Source: Sinorhizobium fredii USDA 257 (lineage in GTDB: Bacteria > Pseudomonadota > Alphaproteobacteria > Rhizobiales > Rhizobiaceae). From it: a DNA stretch of 64,000 nucleotides. Positions 1 to 9,891 of the stretch are shown here, piece by piece. Positions within the stretch are counted from its first letter, which is position 1; each line of letters opens with the position of its first letter. The DNA lies in NCBI RefSeq assembly GCF_000265205.3, contig NC_018000.1, forward strand, positions 3,844,001 through 3,908,000. The letters are read 5' to 3'. Below the pieces are notes generated by a model that made no database searches, was not told the DNA's origin, and worked only from the letters and a program-made list of their open reading frames with translations. A program made the position numbers and the translations under genes.

Positions 1-95
1 CCAAGCTCCTGATTTCCGGCGGTCTCGTCACGCCAGACCATAAGCCGCTCGCCAACGCACCGCCACGGACCATCACGCAGCAGAAAAGGGCGTGA
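1..95 (+). CDS. C-terminal end of a possible DUF502 membrane protein (partial)
   Basis: The reading frame starting at base 3 is open from the window edge and ends with TGA at 93-95, giving about 30 residues. The tail contains LLISGGLVTPD, which resembles the conserved end of DUF502 small membrane proteins. In related rhizobia such a gene lies just upstream of recG on the opposite strand, as here, where the two genes converge with a 24-base gap. No function is known for the family. The identification rests on a short tail and on remembered gene order, so it is tentative. Confidence 0.4.
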   Translation, partial: KLLISGGLVTPDHKPLANAPPRTITQQKRA

Positions 96-119
96 CGCCC
101 CTTCGCCCAATCCCAAATG

Positions 120-2225
120 TCAACCGGCGCGCAGGAAGCGGATCGCTTCGTCTCGCCGGTGGAGATAGAGCAGTGTCCTTAAAGCCTGTCCGCGCTCCGT
201 CGTCAGGTCCGGGTCGCGCTCGATGAGATAGGCGGCGTCCTTCCGGGCGATCTCCAGAAGATCCCCATGCGCCTCGAGGCTGGCGATGCGAAATCCGGGC
301 GTGCCGGATTGCCGCGTTCCGAGCAATTCGCCTTCGCCGCGCAGCTTCAGGTCCTCTTCCGCAATCACGAAGCCGTCCTCGGTATCGCGCAGGATCGAAA
401 GGCGCGCGTGTCCCGCATCGCTCAGCGGTCCCTTGTAAAGCAGGATGCAGGTCGAAGCCTCGTCGCCGCGCCCGACGCGGCCGCGCAACTGGTGCAGCTG
501 CGCAAGCCCGAAACGCTCCGCATGCTCGATCACCATGATCGTCGCATCGGGAACATCGACCCCGACCTCCACCACCGTCGTCGCCACCAGCACGCGAATC
601 TCGCCATTCTTGAAGGCGAGCATGACAGCGTCCTTTTCCGGCCCTGCCATGCGGCCATGAACGAGTCCGACGTCCTTGCCGAAGCGTTGTACAAGGCTTT
701 GGTACCGCTCGTCGGCGGACATGATATCCGTCTCCTCGGATTCCTCGACCAGCGGGCAGATCCAATAGGCCTTCTTGCCCTGGCTGAGTGCCGAATAGAG
801 CCTGTCGACGATTTCGTCGGTGCGCTCGGTCGGGATAGTGACGGTCTGGATCGGCTTGCGCCCCGCGGGCTTCTCCGTCAGCTTCGAGACGTCCATGTCC
901 CCAAACGCCGCCAGCACCAGCGTGCGCGGGATCGGCGTCGCCGTCATCACCAGCATGTGTGGGGAAATGCCCTTGGCCGTCAGCCGCAGCCGCTGGTGAA
1001 CGCCGAAGCGATGCTGCTCATCGACAACGGCCAGCACGAGTTGCCGGTAACTGACGGCGTCCTGGAAGAGCGCGTGCGTGCCGATGACCATCTGGGTCTC
1101 GCCGGAGGCGATGCGCTCGACGATTGCGTCGCGTTCCTTGCCCTTCGTCCTGCCGGTCAAGACGTCGATCGTGAGGCCTGCCGGCGCCGCCATCTTCGCA
1201 AGCGTCGCATGGTGCTGCCGTGCGAGAATTTCCGTCGGCGCCATCAGCACGGCTTGGCCGCCGGATTCGACAGCCGCAAGCATCGCCATCAGCGCAACGG
1301 CGGTCTTGCCGGAACCGACATCGCCCTGCAACAGACGCAGCATGCGCTCGCTGCCGGACATGTCGGCAAGGATGTCCCCGACGGCGCCTGACTGGCTGGC
1401 CGTGAGAGAGAAGGGCAGGGCGGCGATGACCGGTCGACTCAACTTCCCTGTCGCGTGAACCGGGACTCCGGCAACTTTGCGTAAGCGCTGGCGCACCAGG
1501 GACAGCGATAGCTGGCCGGCCAGAAACTCGTCATAGGCGAGCCGCCGGCGCGCCGGTGCCTGCGGAGCGATATCGGTTTCGTCGCGCGGATGATGAAGGC
1601 GATGAAAACAGTCTTTCGCGCTCTCGAAGCCCTGCTGGCGCAGCAATGTCTCGTCCATCCACTCGGGCAGATCGGGAACCCGCGCCACCGCCGCTTCGAT
1701 CGATTTGCGCAGCGGCCGCGGCGAGAGGCCGGCGGTCAGCCCGTAGACCGGTTCCACGAGCGGCAGGCTTTCGGCTTCGGCCGCTCGGACCATATAGTCC
1801 GGATGCACCATCGAGGCACGTCCGTTGAACCAGTCCACCTTGCCGCTGACAATAACGATCTCGTCGATCGGCAGGGCCTTCTCCAGCCAGTTTCCCTTGA
1901 CCCGGAAGAAGGTGAGCGCCAACTCGCCGGTATCGTCGTGTAGGAAGACGCGATAGGGCACGTTCGGTCGGCCGCGCGGTGATGGCTGGTGCCGATCCAC
2001 GCGGCCAGTAATGGTGACGATCGAGCCCTGCGGCGCATGGGCGATGCCGGGCTGCCGGCGCCGATCGATCAGCGAATAAGGAGCGTGAAACAGGAGATCG
2101 ATCACGCGGCAGTCGTCGATCGACTCGCGTCCAAGCAGGCGGGCGTAAAGCTCGCCGGTCCTGGGGCCGATGCCAGGCAGGCTATCGAGCGGTGAAAACA
2201 GCGGATCGAGCAGGGCAGGGCGCAT
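120..2225 (-). CDS. recG: ATP-dependent DNA helicase RecG
   Basis: RecG remodels stalled replication forks and branch-migrates Holliday junctions in the cytoplasm. The 701-residue product starts MRPALLDPLF and has the usual family length. An N-terminal wedge/OB region (roughly residues 1-260) is followed by the helicase core with Walker A GDVGSGKTAVA, the DEQH box in VVDEQHRFG, motif III TATPIPRT and motif VI QLRGRVGRG. An ATG two codons upstream (2231) is an alternative start, and the frame stays open further upstream, but that extension lacks family character. The gene converges with the DUF502 tail and diverges from sdhE. No frame damage is visible, and I am sure of the family. Confidence 0.96.
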   Translation of the reverse strand: MRPALLDPLFSPLDSLPGIGPRTGELYARLLGRESIDDCRVIDLLFHAPYSLIDRRRQPGIAHAPQGSIVTITGRVDRHQPSPRGRPNVPYRVFLHDDTGELALTFFRVKGNWLEKALPIDEIVIVSGKVDWFNGRASMVHPDYMVRAAEAESLPLVEPVYGLTAGLSPRPLRKSIEAAVARVPDLPEWMDETLLRQQGFESAKDCFHRLHHPRDETDIAPQAPARRRLAYDEFLAGQLSLSLVRQRLRKVAGVPVHATGKLSRPVIAALPFSLTASQSGAVGDILADMSGSERMLRLLQGDVGSGKTAVALMAMLAAVESGGQAVLMAPTEILARQHHATLAKMAAPAGLTIDVLTGRTKGKERDAIVERIASGETQMVIGTHALFQDAVSYRQLVLAVVDEQHRFGVHQRLRLTAKGISPHMLVMTATPIPRTLVLAAFGDMDVSKLTEKPAGRKPIQTVTIPTERTDEIVDRLYSALSQGKKAYWICPLVEESEETDIMSADERYQSLVQRFGKDVGLVHGRMAGPEKDAVMLAFKNGEIRVLVATTVVEVGVDVPDATIMVIEHAERFGLAQLHQLRGRVGRGDEASTCILLYKGPLSDAGHARLSILRDTEDGFVIAEEDLKLRGEGELLGTRQSGTPGFRIASLEAHGDLLEIARKDAAYLIERDPDLTTERGQALRTLLYLHRRDEAIRFLRAG

Positions 2226-2342
2226 GGTCATGAAATTGCGACAAGAAATCCGGCATTGGCAAGGCTGACAAGCCGCTTTCCAGCGTTTATAGAGCCCGTG
2301 GACACGATCCGCCGTGGCGGCGGGTGGCAGGAAGGACGTTCC

Positions 2343-2648
2343 ATGACCGGCATTTCGCGTACGAGCGCCGATCTTGATCCGCGTCGGCGCCGGATCCTCT
2401 TCCGCGCCTGGCATCGCGGTATTCGCGAGATGGACCTGATTCTCGGGCAATTCGCAGAGGCGGAGCTCTCCACGCTTTCCGATGCGGAACTGGATGAGCT
2501 CGAAACGATCATGGGCGAGGAAGACAACGACCTGGTTCGCTGGATCACCGGGGAACAGCCGCTGCCGGAGCGCTACGCGACGGACCTGTTTGCGCGCATA
2601 GCCGCCTACCGCCCGGATTTCCACCCCGTTCAGCGAGAGGCGGAATGA
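2343..2648 (+). CDS. sdhE: FAD assembly factor SdhE (DUF339 family)
   Basis: SdhE promotes covalent FAD attachment to the succinate dehydrogenase flavoprotein. The 101-residue product carries the family signature RAWHRGIREMDLILGQF near residues 20-36, including the RGxxE element. The ATG at 2343 is chosen because AGGAAGGA (2329-2336) lies about 6 bases upstream and because family alignment begins here. An upstream in-frame ATG at 2256 would add a non-conserved leader. The TGA stop overlaps the mfd start as ATGA (2645-2648), so the two are probably translationally coupled. This pairing with mfd opposite recG is typical of rhizobia. Confidence 0.9.
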   Translation: MTGISRTSADLDPRRRRILFRAWHRGIREMDLILGQFAEAELSTLSDAELDELETIMGEEDNDLVRWITGEQPLPERYATDLFARIAAYRPDFHPVQREAE

Positions 2649-5600
2649 GTTCGACGATGATCCCTGGTCTTGACGCGAAGAGAATTCTTACGGCGACGCG
2701 GGAAGTGACGATCGGGCCCGTACCTTCGGGCGCCGAAGCGCTGATCCTCGCCGATCTGGCGCGGGCCGGCGCGCCGGTCGCCTATGTACTTTCCGACGGC
2801 CAGCGGATCGGCGATCTCGAGCAGGTGCTCGGCTTCGTGGCGCCCGACATTCCGGTCCTGACTTTGCCGGGTTGGGACTGTCTGCCCTACGATCGCGTTT
2901 CCCCGAGCGCCGATACGTCGGCGCGAAGACTGGCCGCGCTGAGCGCCCTGATCGCGCATCGGCACAAGCCGCACCCGGCGATCGTGCTGGTGACCGTCAA
3001 TGCGGCCCTGCAGAAGATCTCGCCTCAGGACGTGATCGAAAGCCTCGCCTTCTCGGCCCGGCCCGGCAATCAAGTGCGCATGGACGATCTCGCCGCCCGG
3101 CTGGAGCGCAACGGTTTCGAGCGTGTGCCCACCGTGCGCGAGGTCGGCGAGTTTGCCGTGCGCGGCGGCATCCTAGATGTCTATGTGCCGGGAAGTGGCG
3201 AGCCGCTGCGTCTCGATTTCTTCGGCGATACGCTGGAGACGATCCGCTCCTTCGATCCGGCCAGCCAGCGCACGACCGGGCAGGTCCGCTCCCTCGATCT
3301 CAATCCGATGAGCGAAGTGTCGCTGACGCCCGAGACAATCAGCCATTTCCGCACGCAATATCTCTCCCTCTTCGGAGCCGCGACGCGTGACGACGCGCTT
3401 TATCAGGCGGTCTCCGAAGGACGGCGCTATGCCGGCATGGAGCATTGGCTGCCGCTCTTCTACGATCGGCTGGAAACGATCTTCGACTATCTCGAGGGTT
3501 TCCGGATCGTCACGGATCACCTGGCGCGCGAGGCGGCGGCGGAGCGCTCGAAGCTCATTCTCGACTACTATGAGGCGCGTCACGCTTCCGCATCACCCGG
3601 CAAGTCGCAGATATCCCAGGGCACGCCCTACAAGCCCGTGCCGCCGGAGCTGCTCTATCTCGGTGCGAAAAGCTTTGGCGCCGCGCTGACCGAGCGCAAC
3701 GCCGTGCGTCTGTCGCCGTTTTCCGAACATGAGGGCGAGGCCCGTCAGGTCCTGACCATCGAAGCTCGGCAGGGCGTCCGCTGGGCGAAGACCGCCGGCG
3801 AAGCCGAGAGCGAGAACGACGGCACACGCGCCAATGTCTTCGATCAGGCCGTGAAACACATAGCCGAGAGGCGGGCGAAGGGCGCGAAGGTCGTCATTTC
3901 CGGCTGGACGGAGGGTTCGCTCGACCGCCTGCTTCAGGTGCTCGCCGAGCACGGCCTGGCCAACATCCGTCCGGTGAAGGCTCTCGCCGATCTGCGCTCG
4001 CTGAAGCCGGGCGAGGCAGCTTCCGCGGTTCTCAGCCTCGAATCAGGCTTCGAGGCCGGCGATCTGGTGGTCATCGGCGAGCAGGATATCCTCGGCGACC
4101 GTATGGTGCGCCGCTCGAAGCGCCGCAAGCGCGGCGCCGATTTCATCGCCGAGGTGACGGGCCTCGATGAGGGCAGCTACGTCGTCCATGCCGAACACGG
4201 CATCGGCCGCTTCGTCGGCCTGCGCACGATCGAGGCCGCCGGCGCGCCGCATGATTGCCTGGAGCTCGTCTACGCCGATGAGGCGAAGCTCTTTCTGCCG
4301 GTGGAAAACATTGAGCTTCTGTCGCGCTACGGGTCGGAGGGGACTGATGCGATCCTCGACAAGCTCGGCGGCGTCGCCTGGCAGGCGCGCAAGGCGAAGC
4401 TCAAGAAGCGGCTGCTCGACATGGCGGGCGGCCTCATTCGCATTGCCGCCGAGCGGCACACACGGCACGCGCCGGTCCTTGTCGCGCACGACGGCGTCTA
4501 TGACGAATTCGCCGCGCGCTTCCCCTATGACGAGACCGAGGATCAGTTGAACTCGATCGAGGCGGTCCGGGACGATCTCGGCGGCGGCAGGCCGATGGAT
4601 CGCCTCGTCTGCGGCGACGTTGGCTTCGGCAAGACCGAGGTGGCGCTGCGCGCGGCCTTCATCGCGGCGATGAACGGCGTGCAGGTCGCCGTGGTCGTGC
4701 CGACGACCTTGTTGTCGCGTCAGCATTTCAAGACGTTTTCGGACCGCTTCCGCGGGCTGCCGATCCGCATCCAGCAAGCCTCCCGCCTCGTCGGCTCGAA
4801 GGATCTGGCGCTGACGAAGAAGGAAGTCGCCGAAGGCAAGACGGATATCGTCGTCGGCACCCATGCGCTTCTCGGTTCCTCGATCAACTTCGCCAATCTG
4901 GGCCTGCTGATCATCGACGAGGAGCAACACTTCGGCGTCAAGCACAAGGAGCGCTTGAAGGAGCTGAAGACCGACGTTCATGTCCTGACGCTCTCGGCGA
5001 CCCCCATTCCGCGCACCCTGCAGCTTGCGCTCACCGGCGTTCGCGAATTGTCGCTGATCACTACGCCGCCGGCCGACCGCATGGCGGTGCGCACCTTCAT
5101 CTCGCCCTTCGACGCTCTGGTCATCCGCGAGACACTGATGCGCGAGCACTATCGCGGCGGCCAGAGCTTTTACGTCTGCCCGCGGCTCAGCGACCTGTCC
5201 GAGATCCACGATTTTCTGAAATCCGACGTGCCGGAGCTGAAGGTCGCCGTGGCGCACGGCCAGATGCCGGCAACCGAGCTCGAAGACATCATGAACGCCT
5301 TCTATGAGGGCCGTTATGACGTGCTTCTGTCGACGACGATCGTCGAGTCGGGTCTCGACGTGCCGACCGCCAACACGCTGATCGTGCACCGCGCCGATAT
5401 GTTCGGTCTCGCCCAGCTCTACCAGCTTCGCGGTCGGGTCGGCCGCTCCAAGGTGCGCGCCTTCGCGCTCTTCACCCTTCCGGTCAACAAGACGCTGACG
5501 GGCCCGGCGGAGCGGCGCCTCAAGGTGCTGCAGTCGCTCGACACGCTCGGTGCCGGCTTCCAGCTCGCCAGCCACGACCTCGACATTCGCGGCGCCGGCA

Positions 5601-6172
5601 ACCTGCTCGGCGAGGAGCAATCCGGACACATCAAGGAGGTCGGCTTCGAGCTCTACCAGCAGATGCTGGAAGAGGCGGTCGCCGAGCTCAAGGGTGAAGA
5701 GGAAATCCACGATTCCGGCTGGTCGCCGCAGATATCGGTCGGCACGCCGGTGATGATACCGGAAGTCTATGTGCCGGATCTCAACTTGAGGCTCGGGCTT
5801 TATCGTCGCCTCGGTGAGCTGACCGACCTCAAGGAAATCGACGGCTTCGGCGCCGAACTGATCGACCGTTTCGGCCCGCTGCCGATCGAAGTCCAGCATC
5901 TCTTGAAGATCGTCTACATCAAGGCGCTTTGCCGCACGGCCAATGTCGAGAAGCTGGATGCCGGGCCGAAGGGCGTCGTCGTCCAGTTCCGCAACAAGGA
6001 GTTTCCCAATCCGGCTGCCCTCGTCGGCCACATCGCCAAACAGGGGACGCTCGCCAAGATTAGGCCCGACCAGAGCATCTTCTTCCAGCGCGAACTCGTC
6101 ACGCCGGACAAGCGCCTCGCCGGCGCGGCCATGGTGATGACCCAGCTTGCGACACTCGCGAAGGCAGCTTGA
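2645..6172 (+). CDS. mfd: Transcription-repair coupling factor Mfd
   Basis: Mfd removes RNA polymerase stalled at DNA lesions and recruits UvrA. The 1175-residue protein has the full architecture: a UvrB-like N-terminal region, the RNA-polymerase-interacting CarD-like domain around residues 505-575 (VVHAEHGIGRF), Walker A GDVGFGKTEVALRAA near residue 656, the DEEQHFG box near 756, TATPIPRT near 780, QLRGRVGRS near 925, and a C-terminal TRCF domain. Its ATG overlaps the sdhE stop. A 7-bp inverted repeat (6176-6182 with 6193-6199) follows the stop but lacks a T tract, so termination there is uncertain. The frame is intact throughout. Confidence 0.97.
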   Translation: MSSTMIPGLDAKRILTATREVTIGPVPSGAEALILADLARAGAPVAYVLSDGQRIGDLEQVLGFVAPDIPVLTLPGWDCLPYDRVSPSADTSARRLAALSALIAHRHKPHPAIVLVTVNAALQKISPQDVIESLAFSARPGNQVRMDDLAARLERNGFERVPTVREVGEFAVRGGILDVYVPGSGEPLRLDFFGDTLETIRSFDPASQRTTGQVRSLDLNPMSEVSLTPETISHFRTQYLSLFGAATRDDALYQAVSEGRRYAGMEHWLPLFYDRLETIFDYLEGFRIVTDHLAREAAAERSKLILDYYEARHASASPGKSQISQGTPYKPVPPELLYLGAKSFGAALTERNAVRLSPFSEHEGEARQVLTIEARQGVRWAKTAGEAESENDGTRANVFDQAVKHIAERRAKGAKVVISGWTEGSLDRLLQVLAEHGLANIRPVKALADLRSLKPGEAASAVLSLESGFEAGDLVVIGEQDILGDRMVRRSKRRKRGADFIAEVTGLDEGSYVVHAEHGIGRFVGLRTIEAAGAPHDCLELVYADEAKLFLPVENIELLSRYGSEGTDAILDKLGGVAWQARKAKLKKRLLDMAGGLIRIAAERHTRHAPVLVAHDGVYDEFAARFPYDETEDQLNSIEAVRDDLGGGRPMDRLVCGDVGFGKTEVALRAAFIAAMNGVQVAVVVPTTLLSRQHFKTFSDRFRGLPIRIQQASRLVGSKDLALTKKEVAEGKTDIVVGTHALLGSSINFANLGLLIIDEEQHFGVKHKERLKELKTDVHVLTLSATPIPRTLQLALTGVRELSLITTPPADRMAVRTFISPFDALVIRETLMREHYRGGQSFYVCPRLSDLSEIHDFLKSDVPELKVAVAHGQMPATELEDIMNAFYEGRYDVLLSTTIVESGLDVPTANTLIVHRADMFGLAQLYQLRGRVGRSKVRAFALFTLPVNKTLTGPAERRLKVLQSLDTLGAGFQLASHDLDIRGAGNLLGEEQSGHIKEVGFELYQQMLEEAVAELKGEEEIHDSGWSPQISVGTPVMIPEVYVPDLNLRLGLYRRLGELTDLKEIDGFGAELIDRFGPLPIEVQHLLKIVYIKALCRTANVEKLDAGPKGVVVQFRNKEFPNPAALVGHIAKQGTLAKIRPDQSIFFQRELVTPDKRLAGAAMVMTQLATLAKAA

Positions 6173-6221
6173 AACGTGGCGCGGGGATGCCGGCGCCACG
6201 ACCCAAAATCGATTGAGCGGA

Positions 6222-6887
6222 TCAGTGGGCTGGGCTGGCCGCCTTCATCTGTGCGATTTCGCGAAGTGCATTCGTCAGCACTTCGACGGATTGCGCTCCC
6301 ATCACCGCATATTGCTGTTCGATGATGAAGCAGGGAACGCCGGTCACGCCGATCTCCCGGGCCATTTCGATTTCCTGCGTGACGGCGTCCTTGTCCGCAT
6401 CCGAGGTGAAAAGCGCAGCGATGACGGGTCGGTCGAGGCCCGCCTGTTCGGCGATGTCGAGCAGAACGGCGTGATCGCCGACATTCTTGCCCTCCTCGAA
6501 ATTCGCCTTGAAAAGCAGCCGTACGGTCTCGGCCTGGGCATCTGCGCCGCTGGTCGATGCCCAGCGGATAAGGCGATGTGCATCGAGCGTGTTCGGGCTG
6601 ATTTTCACGGCATCGAAATCGAAGGCGATGCCAGCTTCCCGACCGAGGTCTTCCAGCATCTTGTGCGCCCGGTCGACGGCCTCTTGACCGCCGAGCTTTG
6701 CCGCAAGATGGCGTTTGTGGTCGACGCCTTCCGGCGGCAGATCGGGATTGAGTTGATAGGGACGCCACTGGATCGCGACATCAACTTCGCCCGCGACATT
6801 GGCGATCGCTTGGTCGAGACGGCTCTTGCCGAGATAGCACCACGGGCAGACGACGTCCGAGACGATATCGATATTGACGGTTTCCAT
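6222..6887 (-). CDS. FrnE/DsbA-family oxidoreductase (thioredoxin fold)
   Basis: This 221-residue protein begins METVNIDIVSDVVCPWCYLG. CPWC at residues 14-17 is the redox motif of the DsbA/FrnE branch, and the helical insertion and the VTGVPCFII cis-proline loop near residues 174-182 match 2-hydroxychromene-2-carboxylate isomerase-like/FrnE proteins. It has no signal peptide, so a cytoplasmic dithiol oxidoreductase role is more likely than periplasmic disulfide formation. The substrate is unknown. It converges with mfd and stands alone. The start is fixed by the conserved beginning of the fold. Confidence 0.85.
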   Translation of the reverse strand: METVNIDIVSDVVCPWCYLGKSRLDQAIANVAGEVDVAIQWRPYQLNPDLPPEGVDHKRHLAAKLGGQEAVDRAHKMLEDLGREAGIAFDFDAVKISPNTLDAHRLIRWASTSGADAQAETVRLLFKANFEEGKNVGDHAVLLDIAEQAGLDRPVIAALFTSDADKDAVTQEIEMAREIGVTGVPCFIIEQQYAVMGAQSVEVLTNALREIAQMKAASPAH

Positions 6888-6967
6888 GGCGTCGGCCTTT
6901 TTCTGTTTTTCTAAAGCAGCGACATAGGCCGACCAGCCGCTTCTTTCAATGCGTTACCAAAAGGGAA

Positions 6968-8839
6968 CTATGGCACCTGCTGTGCGCGCTCATCCCACCA
7001 GGTCGGTAGTTGGTAGCCGTAGAGCGGCACGGCCGATGGGCGCCCGATATGCTTCCAGCGGGCAATCCATTGCGCATCCAGATGGTAGAGCGGCACGACA
7101 TAGGCGTTATTGACCAGCAGCCGATCGTGGGCGCGCACGGCAGCGGTGAAATCTTCGGGGGTGCGCGCCTGCAGGATGTTGTTGATCAGCTTGTCGACGT
7201 CCTTGTCGGCAACGCCGGCGAAGTTCTCGCTGCCCTGTCTGTCCCGCGCCTGCGAGCCCCAGCGGCCGACCTGCTCCACGCCCGGCGACAGCGAGGAAGG
7301 ATAGGACTTTATAATCACGTCGTAATCGAAGGATTGGCTGCGCAGCTGGTATTGAGAATCGTCGACCGTTCGGACGGTTGCGACGATGCCGAGCGGCGCG
7401 AGGAAGCGCTGATAGGCAAGCGCGATCTTCTCCTGGCCGGCGTTCTGGCTCATGATCTCGAAGGCAAGCGGCGTGCCCTTGTCATCGACCATCTTGCCGT
7501 CCTTGATCGAATAGCCGGCCTCGCGAAGTAGCGTCACCGCCTCGCGCAACACGTTGCGGTCGCGGCCGGAGCCGTCGGTGACCGGCAGCCGATAGGTTCC
7601 GTCGAGGATGGCGGGGTTGATTTTCTCTCTCACGTCTCCCAGCAGACCGAGCTCACGGTCGTCGGCGGCGGCGCCCAGGAAGGAGAGCGACGAGTTCTGC
7701 CAATAGCTCTGAGTTCGCGCATAGGCACCGTCGAACAGGTTCTTGTTGACCCATTCGAAGTCAAAGACGAGGGCGAGGCCCTGGCGAAGCTTGACGTTGT
7801 TGAACATCGGCCTGCGGGTGTTGAAGACGAAGCCGAGCATCCCGGACGGCGTTTTCGGCTTGAAGCTCTCCTTGATGACGTCGCCGGAGCGAACCGCGGG
7901 AAAATCATAGGCGCGCGCCCATTTGGTGGCGCTGCCTTCCGGATAGACATCGACCTCGCCCTTTTTGAAGGCTTCGAAAAGGGTGTTCTCCTGGAGGAAA
8001 TACTCGACGGAAATCTCGTCGTAATTGTCGACGCCGACTTTCGACGGCAGGTCCTTGCCCCAATAGTCGGCATTGCGGCGATAGACGATCCGCTCGCCCG
8101 GCCTCACCTCGGCGACGCGATAGGGGCCGGAGCCGAGCGGCGGCTCGAGCGTGGTCCTGTCGAAGCCTTCGACGTTGATGGCGTGCTTCGGCAGCACCGG
8201 CGAAAGCGCCAGCAATAGCGGGAACTCGCGGTCGGCATCTTCCTTCAAAGTGAAGCGAACGCTGCGATCGCCGGTCTTCTCCATCTTGGCGACCTTCGAC
8301 AAACGGTTGCTGAACGGCGCACGTCCCTTGTCGCGCAGCAATTCGAAGGTGAAGATCACGTCCTCGACGGTCACGGGCTGACCGTCGGCCCAGCGCGCCT
8401 TGGGATTGAGGTTGAACTGGATGAAGGTGCGGTCGTCGTCCCACTCGACCGATTCCGCAAGCAGTCCGTACATGGTGAAAGGCTCGTCCTGGGAGCGCTG
8501 CATCAGCGATTCGTAGACGAGGTTACCGAAACCCGGGTCCCACATTCCCCGCGCGGTCGTACGCATGCTCTTAAGGATGAAGGGGTTGAGGCTGTCGAAT
8601 GTGCCAACCACTCCATAGGAGATCTTTCCGCCCTTCTTGACGTCCGGTTTGACGTAAGGGAAGTGCTTGAAATCGGCCGGCAGGGCCGGCTCGCCGTGCA
8701 TGGAGATGGCGTGCACTGGGGCGGCGGCGGCTTCATTGGCCGATATGCTGGTCGCCAGAAGCATGACCAGGCCGGAAAGAACTGCGCGCAACTTCACCTC
8801 CCGTAGGATTGGACGGTCCGATTCCCGGCACGTTACCAA
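6968..8839 (-). CDS. ABC transporter periplasmic oligopeptide-binding protein, YejA-like (SBP family 5)
   Basis: The protein resembles YejA-type solute-binding proteins that deliver peptides to an ABC importer. After a signal peptide (hydrophobic AVLSGLVMLLATS, likely cleavage near AAAAPVHA) it shows the family landmarks KGGKISYGVVGTFDSLNP, the SBP_bac_5 core WADGQPVTVEDVIFTFE, and LPLYGYQLPTWW at the C-terminus. The ATG at 8839 gives 623 residues. A GTG at 8797 gives 609 residues and a shorter n-region, but GGGAGG abuts it directly. No permease or ATPase gene is adjacent, so this is an orphan binding protein here. Membership is clear and the ligand is inferred. Confidence 0.9.
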   Translation of the reverse strand: MVTCRESDRPILREVKLRAVLSGLVMLLATSISANEAAAAPVHAISMHGEPALPADFKHFPYVKPDVKKGGKISYGVVGTFDSLNPFILKSMRTTARGMWDPGFGNLVYESLMQRSQDEPFTMYGLLAESVEWDDDRTFIQFNLNPKARWADGQPVTVEDVIFTFELLRDKGRAPFSNRLSKVAKMEKTGDRSVRFTLKEDADREFPLLLALSPVLPKHAINVEGFDRTTLEPPLGSGPYRVAEVRPGERIVYRRNADYWGKDLPSKVGVDNYDEISVEYFLQENTLFEAFKKGEVDVYPEGSATKWARAYDFPAVRSGDVIKESFKPKTPSGMLGFVFNTRRPMFNNVKLRQGLALVFDFEWVNKNLFDGAYARTQSYWQNSSLSFLGAAADDRELGLLGDVREKINPAILDGTYRLPVTDGSGRDRNVLREAVTLLREAGYSIKDGKMVDDKGTPLAFEIMSQNAGQEKIALAYQRFLAPLGIVATVRTVDDSQYQLRSQSFDYDVIIKSYPSSLSPGVEQVGRWGSQARDRQGSENFAGVADKDVDKLINNILQARTPEDFTAAVRAHDRLLVNNAYVVPLYHLDAQWIARWKHIGRPSAVPLYGYQLPTWWDERAQQVP

Positions 8840-9106
8840 TGCGCGGGGATATTTCCAACAAGGCAGCCGGGAAGACCCCTATACAGGGCCGCGGTGTCCT
8901 CCTCGCGTCTCGTGCGCAATATCCGCTGTCGCCGAGTACAAAAAATGCAAGGAAACACTGGATAAACGGCACGAGCCAATGTAACAGGTGTTTCCGGAAT
9001 CGGGGCCATTCAAAAGCCTCAATTGGCCAACAGGACAACGGCGGCTGACGATACTCACCAGCGGAACGAACTGTTCCGTGGCCGGTTTTCAGGAGACGGA
9101 ATCACA

Positions 9107-9730
9107 ATGATCTTCAAGTCGAACTTCACCAAACGTGCGGGAATGGCAGCGCTGGCGCTCTCCGTAGCAGCAGCCGGCGCGCCGGGTATCGCCTCTGCGC
9201 AGCAGGGCAAGCCCCCGCAGGGTTGGTTCAAGGTTTGCACGAAGCAGGAGGATAACGACGTCTGCATCGTTCAGAACCTGCTCACCGCTAATAATGGTCA
9301 GCTTATCACCGCCGTCGGCCTTATCACCGTCTCCGGCAAGGTCAACCGCAAGGTTGTGCAGGTTTCGGTACCTTCCGCGCGCATGATCCCACCGGGCGTT
9401 CAGATGCAGATCGATGGCGGCAAGGGCGTCAAGCTCGACTACGCCATCTGCATGCCCGACAAGTGCGTTGCCGAGGCGCCGCTCTCCGACGCACTCATCG
9501 CCAACCTGAAGAAGGGCAATGAAGTCGTCTTCACGTCGGTCAATTTCCAGCGTGCTCCCAACCCGATCAAGATGACGCTGGAAGGCTTTACCGGCATTTT
9601 CGACGGCGAGCCGATCGAACAGTCGCAGCTTGAAGAGCGCCAGCGCCTGCTGCAGGAAGAAATGCAGAAGAAGGCGGAAGATGCGCGCAAGAAGCTGGAA
9701 GAGGCCCAGAAGGCTGCCAAGCAGCAGTAA
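9107..9730 (+). CDS. Invasion-associated locus B (IalB) family secreted protein
   Basis: This 207-residue protein has a signal peptide (KRAGMAALALSVAAAGAPGIASA, cleaved near residue 26), then the IalB-type domain with WFKVCTKQEDNDVCIVQN and the paired cysteines of CMPDKCVAEAPL. The C-terminal ~40 residues are a charged, Glu/Lys/Gln-rich helix (EERQRLLQEEMQKKAEDARKK) probably forming a coiled coil. ATG 9107 is preceded by AGGAGACGGA at 9091-9100. A strong terminator follows. IalB relatives are widespread periplasmic proteins of rhizobia and Bartonella, and the name does not prove a role in invasion. It appears monocistronic. Confidence 0.88.
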   Translation: MIFKSNFTKRAGMAALALSVAAAGAPGIASAQQGKPPQGWFKVCTKQEDNDVCIVQNLLTANNGQLITAVGLITVSGKVNRKVVQVSVPSARMIPPGVQMQIDGGKGVKLDYAICMPDKCVAEAPLSDALIANLKKGNEVVFTSVNFQRAPNPIKMTLEGFTGIFDGEPIEQSQLEERQRLLQEEMQKKAEDARKKLEEAQKAAKQQ

Positions 9731-9754
9731 CTCTTTCGCTTCCGAGATGAAATG

Positions 9755-9782
9755 CGCCCGGTAGTTCGCCGGGCGTTTTTTT
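9755..9782 (+). terminator. Rho-independent terminator of the IalB-family gene
   Basis: A 7-bp GC stem, CGCCCGG at 9755-9761 pairing with CCGGGCG at 9769-9775, encloses a 7-base loop and runs straight into seven T residues (9776-9782), 24 bases after the stop codon. This is a textbook intrinsic terminator on the + strand. Confidence 0.9.
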
Positions 9783-9891
9783 ATGGGAATCGGAGGCAGT
9801 TAAGAAAAGGTGCGAACGGTTCTCCGTCCGCACCTTGCGCATCCATGGGCCGGTCTGACTTCAGCTCGGCACGGAACCGAAGCGCAATCGT

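Noticed and set aside
4043..6199. 718-codon open frame opposite mfd
   Set aside because: It is antisense to the fully conserved mfd gene, has a composition typical of reverse-strand shadows in GC-rich DNA, and shows no domain.
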